From positions 1 to 64,000 of the forward strand of contig CAKZPK010000181.1 of NCBI GenBank assembly GCA_937139035.1: DNA of 64,000 nucleotides. The letters are read 5' to 3'. Shown piece after piece: positions 20,301 to 26,216 of the stretch; the stretch's first letter is position 1, and every line of letters starts with the position of its first letter. The translations under genes were made by a program, and so were the position numbers. The stretch comes from an uncultured Crocinitomix sp. Lineage in GTDB: Bacteria; Bacteroidota; Bacteroidia; Flavobacteriales_D; Crocinitomicaceae. The notes beneath the pieces are model-generated. The model did not search any database. It had not been told where the DNA came from and saw nothing but the letters and a program-made list of their open reading frames with translations.

Positions 20301-21198
20301 CTCCACAGGATCCAGTATAAACATGCCATGCGGTTGCATCATTTTTATCACCAGAAATTGTTAATAGCGCAGAGTTTCCGTCGCATATAGTTCCTGGTGC
20401 TGATGTTGCGGTTGGAATATCAGGATCTGTGCATGGAGCAACGCAGGTAACAGATGGGCTAAAAGCACCAGGGGTAATGTCAAAAGCAGTGCTATTATCA
20501 GTGCTCCAATTCGTTCGGTCATTGATCTCTCCACGTAAAAAAGTAGAAGTACCAGTTAATGTCCCCGTATATTTTGCGTTGTCTTGTTCTGTAAAAACAG
20601 CAATAAAAAGAGATACACAATCATCTCCATTTGTTAAGCCAAACGGTAGTCCTGATTTTGCAGTACCTAAAGGGCCAGTAGAAGGATCATTCCAGTTAGT
20701 GGAAGGATCGAGTGATACAGGAGAACCATTCCCATCATCTCCATTAATTCCGCTAATGAATGTGGGGGTAGTAGCAGGTTCAGCTGTTGCAGCTTGGTAA
20801 GCTAAAACTTGATCTCCACCAGATAAGTTCCAACCAGAACCACTTTCTAGTGTTGCGGTTCCGCCGCCAGTAACAGTAAATATGTCAGCTCCAGATTCGG
20901 TAATGTAAACAACCGTTCCACAACTAACACCACCTCCAGGAGCGGTCCATTCAATATGTCCTTCGGATGTTCCTGCCCAAGTATTAGCATCATCATTCCA
21001 ACCTTCTTCTGTAAAGAATATGACTTCACTTCCAGGAATATCCGTCAAAGTAATGAATGAAAAACTGTGATCTGTTGAAGCTCCAGGACCTGAATCCGTA
21101 TTATATCCAATAAAGGCAATGTCTCCAATTGCTAATTGAGTAAAAGCTGAGGTGCAACACACCATGCTTAAAATCAAGATAAAACGTGTTAGTTTCAT
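14323..21198 (-). CDS. Giant repeat-containing surface protein with T9SS sorting domain
   Basis: A 2291-residue secreted protein, probably a surface adhesin or filament. A signal peptide (residues 1-20) precedes a cap domain starting QLAIGDIAFIGYNTDSGPG that closely matches the N-terminus of the next protein upstream in the operon. An Ig-like unit with cysteines follows. Then come fifteen ~79-residue repeats typified by DDSDPTPTITGLGGGTFSAG and ASTPGTYTVTYTT, each with two Cys that may pair. After these are three HYR-like units (TDNCGGIVTVS), a fourth diverged HYR unit (VTPPTILDCPGDVTENANT), a SprB-like repeat (VTGGDPGYLYDWDIDGTGD), Ig-like units, a second SprB-like repeat, and a type A T9SS domain (LLQLYPNPTQSNLTLQL to the C-terminus). 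It is the last gene of the collar/PBP operon, 45 bp after its paralogue. Ligand unknown. Confidence 0.9.
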   Translation of the reverse strand: MKLTRFILILSMVCCTSAFTQLAIGDIAFIGYNTDSGPGASTDHSFSFITLTDIPGSEVIFFTEEGWNDDANTWAGTSEGHIEWTAPGGGVSCGTVVYITESGADIFTVTGGGTATLESGSGWNLSGGDQVLAYQAATAEPATTPTFISGINGDDGNGSPVSLDPSTNWNDPSTGPLGTAKSGLPFGLTNGDDCVSLFIAVFTEQDNAKYTGTLTGTSTFLRGEINDRTNWSTDNSTAFDITPGAFSPSVTCVAPCTDPDIPTATSAPGTICDGNSALLTISGDKNDATAWHVYTGSCGGTLLGTTAGSTIIVTPTPPSTTYFIRGEGGCVTPGSCGTITVTTTPREDASFNYSAGSYCVNDSDPTPTITGVGGGTFSAGGGLSINTSTGQIDVSASTPGTYTVTYTTGGLCAGDEDVSVTINALDNASFTYDSPSYCIDDSDPTPTITGISGGSFSAGGGLSINTSTGAIDVSASTPGTYTVTYTTAGTCPNSSSVTVTINALDDPSFTYDAGAYCADDSDPTPTITGLGGGTFSAGGGLSINTSTGQIDVSASTPGTYTVTYTTAGSCPNSSSVSVTVNALDDASFNYSAAAYCVDDSDPTPTITGLGGGTFSAGGGLSINTSTGAIDVSASTPGTYTVTYTTAGTCPNSSSISVTINALDDPSFTYGAAAYCADDSDPTPTITGLGGGTFSAGGGLSINTSTGQIDVSASTPGTYTVTYTTAGSCPNSSSVSVTVNALDDASFTYDAAAYCVDDSDPTPTITGLGGGTFSAGGGLSINTSTGAIDVSASTPGTYTVTYTTVGTCPNSSSVSVTINALDDASFNYSAAAYCLNDSDPTPTITGLGGGTFSAGGGLSINTSTGAIDVSASTPGTYTVTYTTAGSCPNSSSVSVTINALDDASFNYSAASYCVSEPDPTPTITGLGGGTFSAGVGLSINTSTGQIDVSASTPGTYTVTYTTVGTCPNSSSVSVTITTLDDASFNYSAAAYCVDDSDPTPTITGLGGGTFSAGVGLSINTSTGAIDVSASTPGTYTVTYTTVGSCANSSGVSVTINALDDASFTYDAGAYCADDSDPTPTITGLGGGTFSAGGGLSINTSTGAIDVSASTPGTYTVTYTTAGSCPNSSSVSVTINALDDASFNYGAAAYCVDDSDPTPTITGLGGGTFSAGGGLSINTSTGAIDVSASTPGTYTVTYTTAGTCPNSSSVTVTINALDDASFTYDAAAYCADDSDPTPTVTGLGGGTFSAGVGLSINTSTGAIDVSASTPGTYTVTYTTAGSCPNSSSVSVTINALDDASFTYDAAAYCVDESDPTPTITGLGGGTFSTGVGLSINTSTGAIDVSASTPGTYTVTYTTVGTCPNSSSVSVTINALDDASFNYDSPSYCISESDPTPTITGLGGGTFSAGVGLVINTSTGEVDVSASTPGVYTVTYTTAGTCPNSSSVSLTINTLDDASFNYDAAIYCPNGVDPTPTITGVPGGTFSAGVGLVINASTGEIDLSASIEGTYTVTYTTIGLCSNSSSETVTVIDDTPPVPDVADLPDVTAECEVVSLTDPTATDNCGGIVTVSNDASLPITDQGTTTVIWTYDDGNGNTSTQTQDVVIDDVTDPVPDDAVLADVTAECEVNTLTDPTATDNCGGIVTVSSDASLPITDQGTTVVTWTYDDGNGNTTIQTQDVVIDDITGPTPDDAVLADVTAECEVTSLTDPTATDNCGGIVTVSNDASLPITDQGTTTVTWTYDDGNGNTTIQTQNVVIDDVTPPTILDCPGDVTENANTAICEAVVTWVEPTMTDNCVGVTMTSTHSPGDIFPLGTTTVTYTATDIGLNETICSFDVIVISDLTLTTVITEEEMGGDGAIDLTVTGGDPGYLYDWDIDGTGDFDDTEDLTDLTAGTYVVEVVDAIGCTATASIDVVLSCMPLEVVVSDTILCENDLLLLDATSMSGADITWDGGAIDGEEFMPGVVGTIIYTATSADEEDCPLSVEIEVLAAPTVVASAGDGSFCDGEPVVLSAGGDADTFTWDPADLDPPIGVTTYTLTGVFDETGCMNTSTVEITVHALPTVDANAENENICEGSTATLFGTGAETYVWIPEGTFEDGVPFIPGPIGTYTYTVIGTDENGCTDNDEITINVVEGITIAYDVINEMGGADGEIDITVTGGLAPYLFDWDNDITGDFDDDEDLTGLTYGFYEVVVKGEAGCEASEIIYVDTQVGIGEEGIELLQLYPNPTQSNLTLQLAESFTYTVYSLEGKLVLAGQGIDQKSIFVGSLEDGTYLIEIQNENGVQRTQFVKN
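15937..16611 (-). repeat. Three tandem 75-residue HYR-like repeats
   Basis: Three near-identical ~225-bp units within the giant adhesin, each carrying TAECEV, TDPTATDNCGGIVTVS and WTYDDGNGNT. A fourth, more diverged HYR unit follows. Three similar units occur in the paralogue (about 21715-22398). Confidence 0.85.
16612..20163 (-). repeat. Fifteen tandem ~237-bp coding repeats
   Basis: An in-frame array coding for fifteen 79-residue units in the giant adhesin. Inner copies are almost identical; the first (near 20163), second and last two are more diverged. A 474-bp (two-unit) period is visible: the variant cttgacgaattagg occurs at 19001 and again at 19475, together with the same flanking differences, pointing to recent duplication of a dimer. 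Because 237 is a multiple of three, gain or loss of units keeps the frame. Confidence 0.93.
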
Positions 21199-21243
21199 AG
21201 TTTGTTGAGTTAATTTTTAAAACTTTTGAGGTTGTTTTAGGTG

Positions 21244-23658
21244 TTATTTCAATACTGTTAAATGCTTTTGAATAATCTGACCAGATGCTGTTTCAATAAT
21301 AAGCACATAGCTTCCATTGCTGACATTTGTTAGATCTAGCTTTCCATTCGTTACAGTCGTATCAATCTCTATCAATCGGCCATTAATATCAATTAATTGA
21401 ACGCTACTAATTTCAAGCGACGATTGTATTGTTAAAGCGGAATTCATGAGCGGGTTAGGGTAAATTCGAACCAGACTTGCTAGGTCTTCAGAAATACTAA
21501 CCTGTGAAATTGTAACACATTCAGAAGTGTCCTGACATTCGCCCTCAATTATAATAACAGCATAAGTTCCATTTGCATCTGGAGTATATGTGTCTTCTGT
21601 TGCCCCATCAATCTCTGATAAATCGTCACAATTTATCCATTGATAGGCAGTTGCATCTGTATTGTTAGCAGAAATGGTAATTACATCTGTAGTAATGCTT
21701 ACATCAATAGGAGCAAAAACAATATTTTGTGATTGTGTTACTGTGTTTCCATTATCGTCATCATAAGTCCAAACAACGGTTGTGGCTTCAGTGATTGGAA
21801 ATATAGCGTCACTCGTCACTTCAACATCTCCATCACAATTATCAGTGGCTGTAGGTGTTGGTAGTTCATTAATTTCGCATGCAGAAGAAAAGTCTTCCAA
21901 AGGAACTTCATCTGGGATAGGTGCTGTTACATCATCTATCACAACATTTTGGGTTTGAGTAGTCGAATTTCCTTCAGCATCTATATAAGTCCATGTGATT
22001 ATTGTTGTTCCTTGTTCAGTGATTGGTAATTCTGCGTCACTAGAAACGGTTACTTCTCCACCACAATTGTCTGTCGCGCTTGGGGAAGTTAAAAGGCTAA
22101 CTTCGCATTCATCTGTAATGTCAGCTAAAGTTGGATCATCAGGTGTTGGTCCAGTTATATCATCTACAATTATCGTTTGTGTTTGTGTAGTTGTGTTTCC
22201 ATTACCGTCGTTATATGTCCAAGTAATGGTATAAGTTCCTTGTTCTGTTATAGGCAATGTTGCGTCATTTGATATCGTTACAGGATCTGCACAATTATCT
22301 GTTACTCCAGGGTTGGTAAGCTCAGTAATTTCACATTCTGCTGTTATATTTGGTAAGTCTGCTAAATCTGGAACTGGAGCGTCATTATCTTCAATGGTGA
22401 TGCTTACTTCTTCACTACTTGGGCAATCACCTGCAGTGGTATATGTAATAGTGTATTCACCTAGATCACTTTCTGATGGATTAATTTCGCCAGTAGATGC
22501 GTTAAGATCTAACCCAGCAGGGATAGAGGTAAATGTACCACCTGGAAGGGTAATAGAAGGAGTGCTACCGCTTGCATTCGGGCAATAAATAGTCTCGTCA
22601 TAACTGAATGACGCGTCATCTTCAGGAGTAATTGTTACTGCTACACTTCCGCAGCTTCCAGGAGTTACGCAACCACCTTCACCGCGAATAAAATAGGTAG
22701 TGATTGCATCTCCAGGGGTAACTTCGAAAGTAGTTCCGGCTGTTGTTCCTATTTCTGTTCCACCACAAGAGCCAGTATAAATATGCCATTCAGTTGCATC
22801 ATTTAGAGTACCTGAAATGGTTAATGTAGTAGATTCTCCTTCGCAAAAAGTAATAGGAGAATATGTTACTGTTGGAATTGTTGGGTTGGCGCAAGGAGCT
22901 ATACAAGTAACGGACGGAGAAAATACACCAGGCGTGATATTGTAGGCAGTTCCGTTATCAAAACTCCAATTCGTTCGGTCATTAATTTCTCCGCGTAAAA
23001 AAGTTGAAGTACCAGTTAATGTACCGGTATATTTTGCATTGTCTTGTTCGGTAAATACAGCTATAAAGAGAGAAACGCAATTCTCACCATTTGTAAGTCC
23101 GTCTGGTTGTCCAGATTTTGCTGTTCCTAGTGGTCCTGTTGACGGATCATTCCATTGAGTAATTGGATCAAGAGAAACAGGAGAACCATTTCCGTCATCA
23201 CCATTTAAACCTGCAATAAATGTTGGAACTGTTCCTGGCTCAGGCGAATCTGCTTGGTAAGCTAAGATTTGGTCACCGCCGGATAAATTCCAACCAGATC
23301 CACTTTCAAGTGTGGCAGTACCACCACCCATAACTGAAAAAACATCACTTCCAGATTCAGTGATGTAAATAATTGTGCCGCAACTTAACCCTAATGCGGG
23401 GGCGGTATATTGTATATGCCCTTCTGTGGTGCCTGCCCAGGTGTCGGCGTCATCATTCCACCCTTCTTCTGTAAAGTAAATGACTTCGCTTCCGGGGATG
23501 TCATTTAGTGTAATGAAAGAGAAGCTATGGTCGGTAGATGGACCAGGTCCGCTATCTGTATTGTAGCCTATAAATGCAATGTCGCCAATGGCGAGTTGAG
23601 CAAAACAAAAAGGACTTATGAGCCCAATTAACGTAAAAAGTAAAAGTTGTTTTTTCAT
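21244..23658 (-). CDS. Surface protein paralogue with T9SS sorting domain
   Basis: An 804-residue exported protein, the short relative of the giant adhesin encoded just downstream. It has a signal peptide MKKQLLLFTLIGLISPFCFA, then the same cap domain (QLAIGDIAFIGYNTDSGPGP, HSFSFITLNDIPGSEVIYFT, GTLTGTSTFLRGEINDRTNW), one Ig-like unit, a single copy of the 79-residue repeat type (EDDASFSYDETIYCPNASG), three HYR-like repeats (TDNCGGEVTVSSD) and a T9SS type A domain (IYPNPLMNSALTIQSSLEIS onward). I chose the start at 23658 because the signal peptide begins there; the frame is open further upstream into the preceding gene. It follows the PBP-like gene after 10 bp, so the two are co-transcribed. 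Confidence 0.9.
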   Translation of the reverse strand: MKKQLLLFTLIGLISPFCFAQLAIGDIAFIGYNTDSGPGPSTDHSFSFITLNDIPGSEVIYFTEEGWNDDADTWAGTTEGHIQYTAPALGLSCGTIIYITESGSDVFSVMGGGTATLESGSGWNLSGGDQILAYQADSPEPGTVPTFIAGLNGDDGNGSPVSLDPITQWNDPSTGPLGTAKSGQPDGLTNGENCVSLFIAVFTEQDNAKYTGTLTGTSTFLRGEINDRTNWSFDNGTAYNITPGVFSPSVTCIAPCANPTIPTVTYSPITFCEGESTTLTISGTLNDATEWHIYTGSCGGTEIGTTAGTTFEVTPGDAITTYFIRGEGGCVTPGSCGSVAVTITPEDDASFSYDETIYCPNASGSTPSITLPGGTFTSIPAGLDLNASTGEINPSESDLGEYTITYTTAGDCPSSEEVSITIEDNDAPVPDLADLPNITAECEITELTNPGVTDNCADPVTISNDATLPITEQGTYTITWTYNDGNGNTTTQTQTIIVDDITGPTPDDPTLADITDECEVSLLTSPSATDNCGGEVTVSSDAELPITEQGTTIITWTYIDAEGNSTTQTQNVVIDDVTAPIPDEVPLEDFSSACEINELPTPTATDNCDGDVEVTSDAIFPITEATTVVWTYDDDNGNTVTQSQNIVFAPIDVSITTDVITISANNTDATAYQWINCDDLSEIDGATEDTYTPDANGTYAVIIIEGECQDTSECVTISQVSISEDLASLVRIYPNPLMNSALTIQSSLEISSVQLIDINGRLIEIDTTVTNGKLDLTNVSNGSYVLIIETASGQIIQKHLTVLK

Positions 23659-23668
23659 TTCTTTTATT

Positions 23669-24772
23669 TTAATGACATAAGTATGCGTTAAACCAACCTT
23701 TTGCATCACTATCTTCTTGCAGAGGATCGGTTTTTGTTGGGTTTGCTTCAAGTTTGGAAATGACTGTTTTATCACCGCCATTTATTTTCCATAAGTGTTG
23801 GTCAAATGCTGTAGAATTGCTTTCGTTATCAAATGCAATTGGTCCTCTAGGGCCGTCGATATGAGTATCAGCAATGGCGGTTTTTAGTGAACCGCTATTT
23901 TGTTTGAGTGCATTTGCGATAATTAGTCCATTTTCATATCCCAAAAGGGCAAAAAATGATGGGTTTTTACCTTTTGTTGCAACATAATCAGCTACGAATT
24001 TTTTATTTGATTCGTTTTCAAGTTGTGGGTACCAGCTAGAGACTGTTGTTATTTCTTGAAAAACGTTTTCGTGATCATTTATTAATGAATCCTCGCAAGA
24101 GAAAGGCAAAGCATAAATAGGATATTTTTCATGCATATTATTTTCGGCTAAAAAAGTAGCATGTTCTTTAGCAAAAACACCGTTGTGAAATGCAACTATG
24201 GCTTCAGGATTATCTTCAGAAATATGTTGCATCATAAGTTCCGCTTCGTTTTCACGGGGTTCATGCGGAGTAATGAAATGTCCTGAAAATTCAACGTTTG
24301 ATGCGTTTTCTAGGCTTGTTGCTAGGGCTTCAATAAAACCATATCCAGATTCGTAGTAGCAAGTGGAGGTTTCTATTTTGGAGACATTGTTTTTATCAAA
24401 ATGGTGAACCAGATCTTGCAGCGCATTGTATAGTCCAAAAGAATTTTGAAATGTTCCATTTGGTAAATCAAATGGACGTGTTGCGCCCATAGTTGCCATT
24501 AACAAAATTTCATCATTTTTAGAAACAAATTCAGTTAACTCAGAAAGGCCGTAATGGCCTAGTAAACCTGTTGTTATACAAGTGTCCTCTTGAAAAAAGA
24601 GTTTTTGCGTAGCATTGGTTATTTGTTTTGGATCTGACCCAAAGGCAATGCTTTCGATAGATAATTTAAAGTCGGTATTACCCAAACCGAGCTTAAGCCC
24701 GTGAATAAATTCTTTTCCAATTAACGGGTAAGCATTTGATTGAGGAATTAGTACTCCAATATTATGCGTCAT
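23669..24772 (-). CDS. Type 1 periplasmic-binding-fold (ABC substrate-binding-like) protein without signal peptide
   Basis: A 367-residue protein with the fold of Leu/Ile/Val-type ligand-binding proteins. It opens directly with the first beta strand, THNIGVLIPQSNAYPLIGKE, followed by FIHGLKLGLGNTDFKLSIES; then TTGLLGHYGLSELTEFVSKN, FQNSFGLYNALQDLVHHFDK, STCYYESGYGFIEALATSLE and FALLGYENGLIIANALKQN. GPRGPIAFDNES near the C-terminus is typical of the family. There is no signal peptide and no lipobox, and no ABC permease or ATPase gene is nearby, so a transport role is unlikely. It sits between two tail-collar genes and two T9SS surface proteins in one operon, with a terminator hairpin just upstream. 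I infer a ligand-sensing or assembly role, which is unproven. Confidence 0.75.
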   Translation of the reverse strand: MTHNIGVLIPQSNAYPLIGKEFIHGLKLGLGNTDFKLSIESIAFGSDPKQITNATQKLFFQEDTCITTGLLGHYGLSELTEFVSKNDEILLMATMGATRPFDLPNGTFQNSFGLYNALQDLVHHFDKNNVSKIETSTCYYESGYGFIEALATSLENASNVEFSGHFITPHEPRENEAELMMQHISEDNPEAIVAFHNGVFAKEHATFLAENNMHEKYPIYALPFSCEDSLINDHENVFQEITTVSSWYPQLENESNKKFVADYVATKGKNPSFFALLGYENGLIIANALKQNSGSLKTAIADTHIDGPRGPIAFDNESNSTAFDQHLWKINGGDKTVISKLEANPTKTDPLQEDSDAKGWFNAYLCH

Positions 24773-24790
24773 AAATAAAAGAAAACTTAA

Positions 24791-24824
24791 AAAGAGAAGT
24801 TGTCGGTAAGGACAACTTCTCTTT
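24791..24824 (-). terminator. Intrinsic terminator inside the collar/PBP/adhesin operon
   Basis: A perfect 14-bp stem (AAAGAGAAGTTGTC and GACAACTTCTCTTT) with a 6-base loop. The minus-strand transcript continues TTTTTAAGTTTTC, a T-rich tail. It lies 11 bp after the second collar gene stop and 18 bp before the PBP-like start, so it should cut most transcripts after the collar genes and lower expression of the three downstream genes. Confidence 0.85.
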
Positions 24825-24835
24825 GATTTTGATTA

Positions 24836-25405
24836 TTAACTTCTTGATGGGAAAATTCCTTGAAGGGCAATACAAACATTAATTCCTAAAAAAGGATTAC
24901 GTGATTGTAATGGAATACTTGCACCTGCTAGATTAGTTGTACCAGAAATTTGTACGGCACCTAATTTATCTCCAGCTGTAGGATCTTCTTGGTAAATTTG
25001 TGGAGTAGCTCCACCAGTACTTAGAGAATTTGCTCCGTTATCAGATTCATTAACACTATCACCAGTATCTTCTTTAGTGTATACAGTTACATTGGCAACA
25101 CCATTAGTAAGTGAGTGCGAGTGAGATGGCATGTTTGCCTGAGTAACGTATAATTGTTCTACTCCGCCTCTTTCACCCCAAGTGATAGTTGAAAGTCCTG
25201 GTCCGTGACCAATATGAACAATGCTTCTTCCTCTTAAATCTGGTAAACCGAAAGTTGTTCTACCATCTCCGCCGAAGGTTGTTCCAAGCAGAGAGAATAA
25301 TGCACTATATGCAGAGATAGGCAATAATTGTCCGTCACATTTTGCCCAACCGCGTGGTGCAAAACTAAAGCCATAAGGCTGAATTTGTCCTAAAAATGGA
25401 TCCAT
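24836..25405 (-). CDS. Phage tail collar domain (Mdp-like) protein, second copy
   Basis: A 189-residue protein of the phage tail collar / microcystin-dependent-protein (MdpB-like) family. The signature runs MDPFLGQIQPYGFSFAPRGW, AKCDGQLLPIS, FSLLGTTFGGDGRTTFGLPD and LRGRSIVHIGHGPG; NPFLGINVCIALQGIFPSRS ends the protein. The centre (GERGGVEQLYVTQANMP then SHSHSLTNG) has the His pattern seen in collar proteins, where histidines can bind metal in trimeric fibres. There is no signal peptide. It is about 89% identical to the gene immediately upstream, with most changes near the two ends. No capsid, tail tube or lysis genes are around, so this is a chromosomal domesticated family rather than a prophage. 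Confidence 0.9.
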   Translation of the reverse strand: MDPFLGQIQPYGFSFAPRGWAKCDGQLLPISAYSALFSLLGTTFGGDGRTTFGLPDLRGRSIVHIGHGPGLSTITWGERGGVEQLYVTQANMPSHSHSLTNGVANVTVYTKEDTGDSVNESDNGANSLSTGGATPQIYQEDPTAGDKLGAVQISGTTNLAGASIPLQSRNPFLGINVCIALQGIFPSRS

Positions 25406-25463
25406 AATAAATAAGTTTTAGAATTAATATTTTTTTTGCTTTAAATCAGTGATTTAAGCTTGG

Positions 25464-26033
25464 TTAAGAACGAGATGGGTAAATACCAAATTCCGCAATA
25501 CAAACGTTAATTCCTAAAAAAGGATTACGTGATTGTAATGGGATATTTCCTCCAGTCAAGTTGGTTGTACCAGAAATTTGTACAGCTCCTAATTTGTCAG
25601 CACCAGTAGGATCTTCCTGATAAATTTGAGGTGTAGCTCCACCAGTACTTAAGCAATTTGCTCCATTATCAGTTTCGTTAACACTGTCACCAGTATCTTC
25701 TTTAGTGTATACAGTTACATCAGCAACACCATTAGTAAGTGAATGTGCATGAGCTGGCATGTTTGCCTGAGTAACGTATAATTGTTCTACTCCGCCTCTT
25801 TCACCCCAAGTGATAGTTGAAAGTCCTGGCCCATGACCAATGTGAACAATGCTTCTTCCTCTTAAGTCTGGTAAACCGAAAGTTGTTCTACCATCTCCGC
25901 CGAAGGTTGTTCCTAGAAGCGAAAATAATGCAGAATTGCTTGAAATAGCAATTAATTGTCCGTCACATTTTGCCCAACCACGTGGTGCAAAATTAAAACC
26001 AAACGGCTGGATTTGTCCGATAAATGGATCCAT
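25464..26033 (-). CDS. Phage tail collar domain (Mdp-like) protein, first copy
   Basis: First gene of the operon and tandem paralogue of the next gene. Same length (189 residues), with MDPFIGQIQPFGFNFAPRGW at the start and CIAEFGIYPSRS at the end. The ~53-residue core from GTTFGGDG to TQANMP is identical in both copies; about 20 residues differ overall, including two Cys differences (ANCLSTGG here, ANSLSTGG in the other). The gap to the second copy is 58 bp and holds an imperfect hairpin just after the stop (25438-25459), followed by A-rich not T-rich sequence, so it is not a terminator. In other bacteria such genes also occur as tandem copies; their function is not established. Confidence 0.9.
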   Translation of the reverse strand: MDPFIGQIQPFGFNFAPRGWAKCDGQLIAISSNSALFSLLGTTFGGDGRTTFGLPDLRGRSIVHIGHGPGLSTITWGERGGVEQLYVTQANMPAHAHSLTNGVADVTVYTKEDTGDSVNETDNGANCLSTGGATPQIYQEDPTGADKLGAVQISGTTNLTGGNIPLQSRNPFLGINVCIAEFGIYPSRS

Positions 26034-26164
26034 AGCTAAAAATTTTTGATTAGGTTAATAATTTGTTAAGTGATAACGAATGTATGATATTTTCACCAAA
26101 AATTTTAACTCACTATAGCTGTGAACCCCAATAAACACTAGAAAAGTGGGTTTTTTAAGAAAGT

Positions 26165-26190
26165 GGCAATGGGTATAAATACCTATTGCC
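26165..26190 (-). terminator. Probable terminator-type hairpin after the BNR/sortilin-like gene
   Basis: GGCAATGGGTAT and ATACCTATTGCC pair with one mismatch over 12 bp around a 2-base centre (the real loop must be slightly larger). It sits 26 bp past the stop of the minus-strand gene upstream and before the collar operon. There is no clean T-run, so it could equally be an operator-like palindrome in the collar operon's upstream region. Confidence 0.45.
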
Positions 26191-26216
26191 TTATCTGTCA
26201 AACCCGCGAAAAATCG

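Noticed and set aside
15053-22588. Plus-strand frames opposite the two adhesin genes, such as 15053-15295 and 22313-22588
   Set aside because: They are antisense shadows of repetitive Thr/Ser/Gly-rich coding sequence and have low-complexity Val/Ser/Pro composition.
23659-23781. Longer start of the short T9SS paralogue at 23781
   Set aside because: It would place 41 residues before a textbook signal peptide and overlap the PBP gene.
25438-25459. Hairpin between the two collar genes as a terminator
   Set aside because: In the transcript it is followed by an A-run, not a T-run, and the stem has a bulge.
24836-26033. Prophage or phage-tail-like particle remnant
   Set aside because: Only collar-domain genes occur; there are no sheath, tube, baseplate, capsid, lysis or integrase genes, and the flanking genes are T9SS surface proteins.
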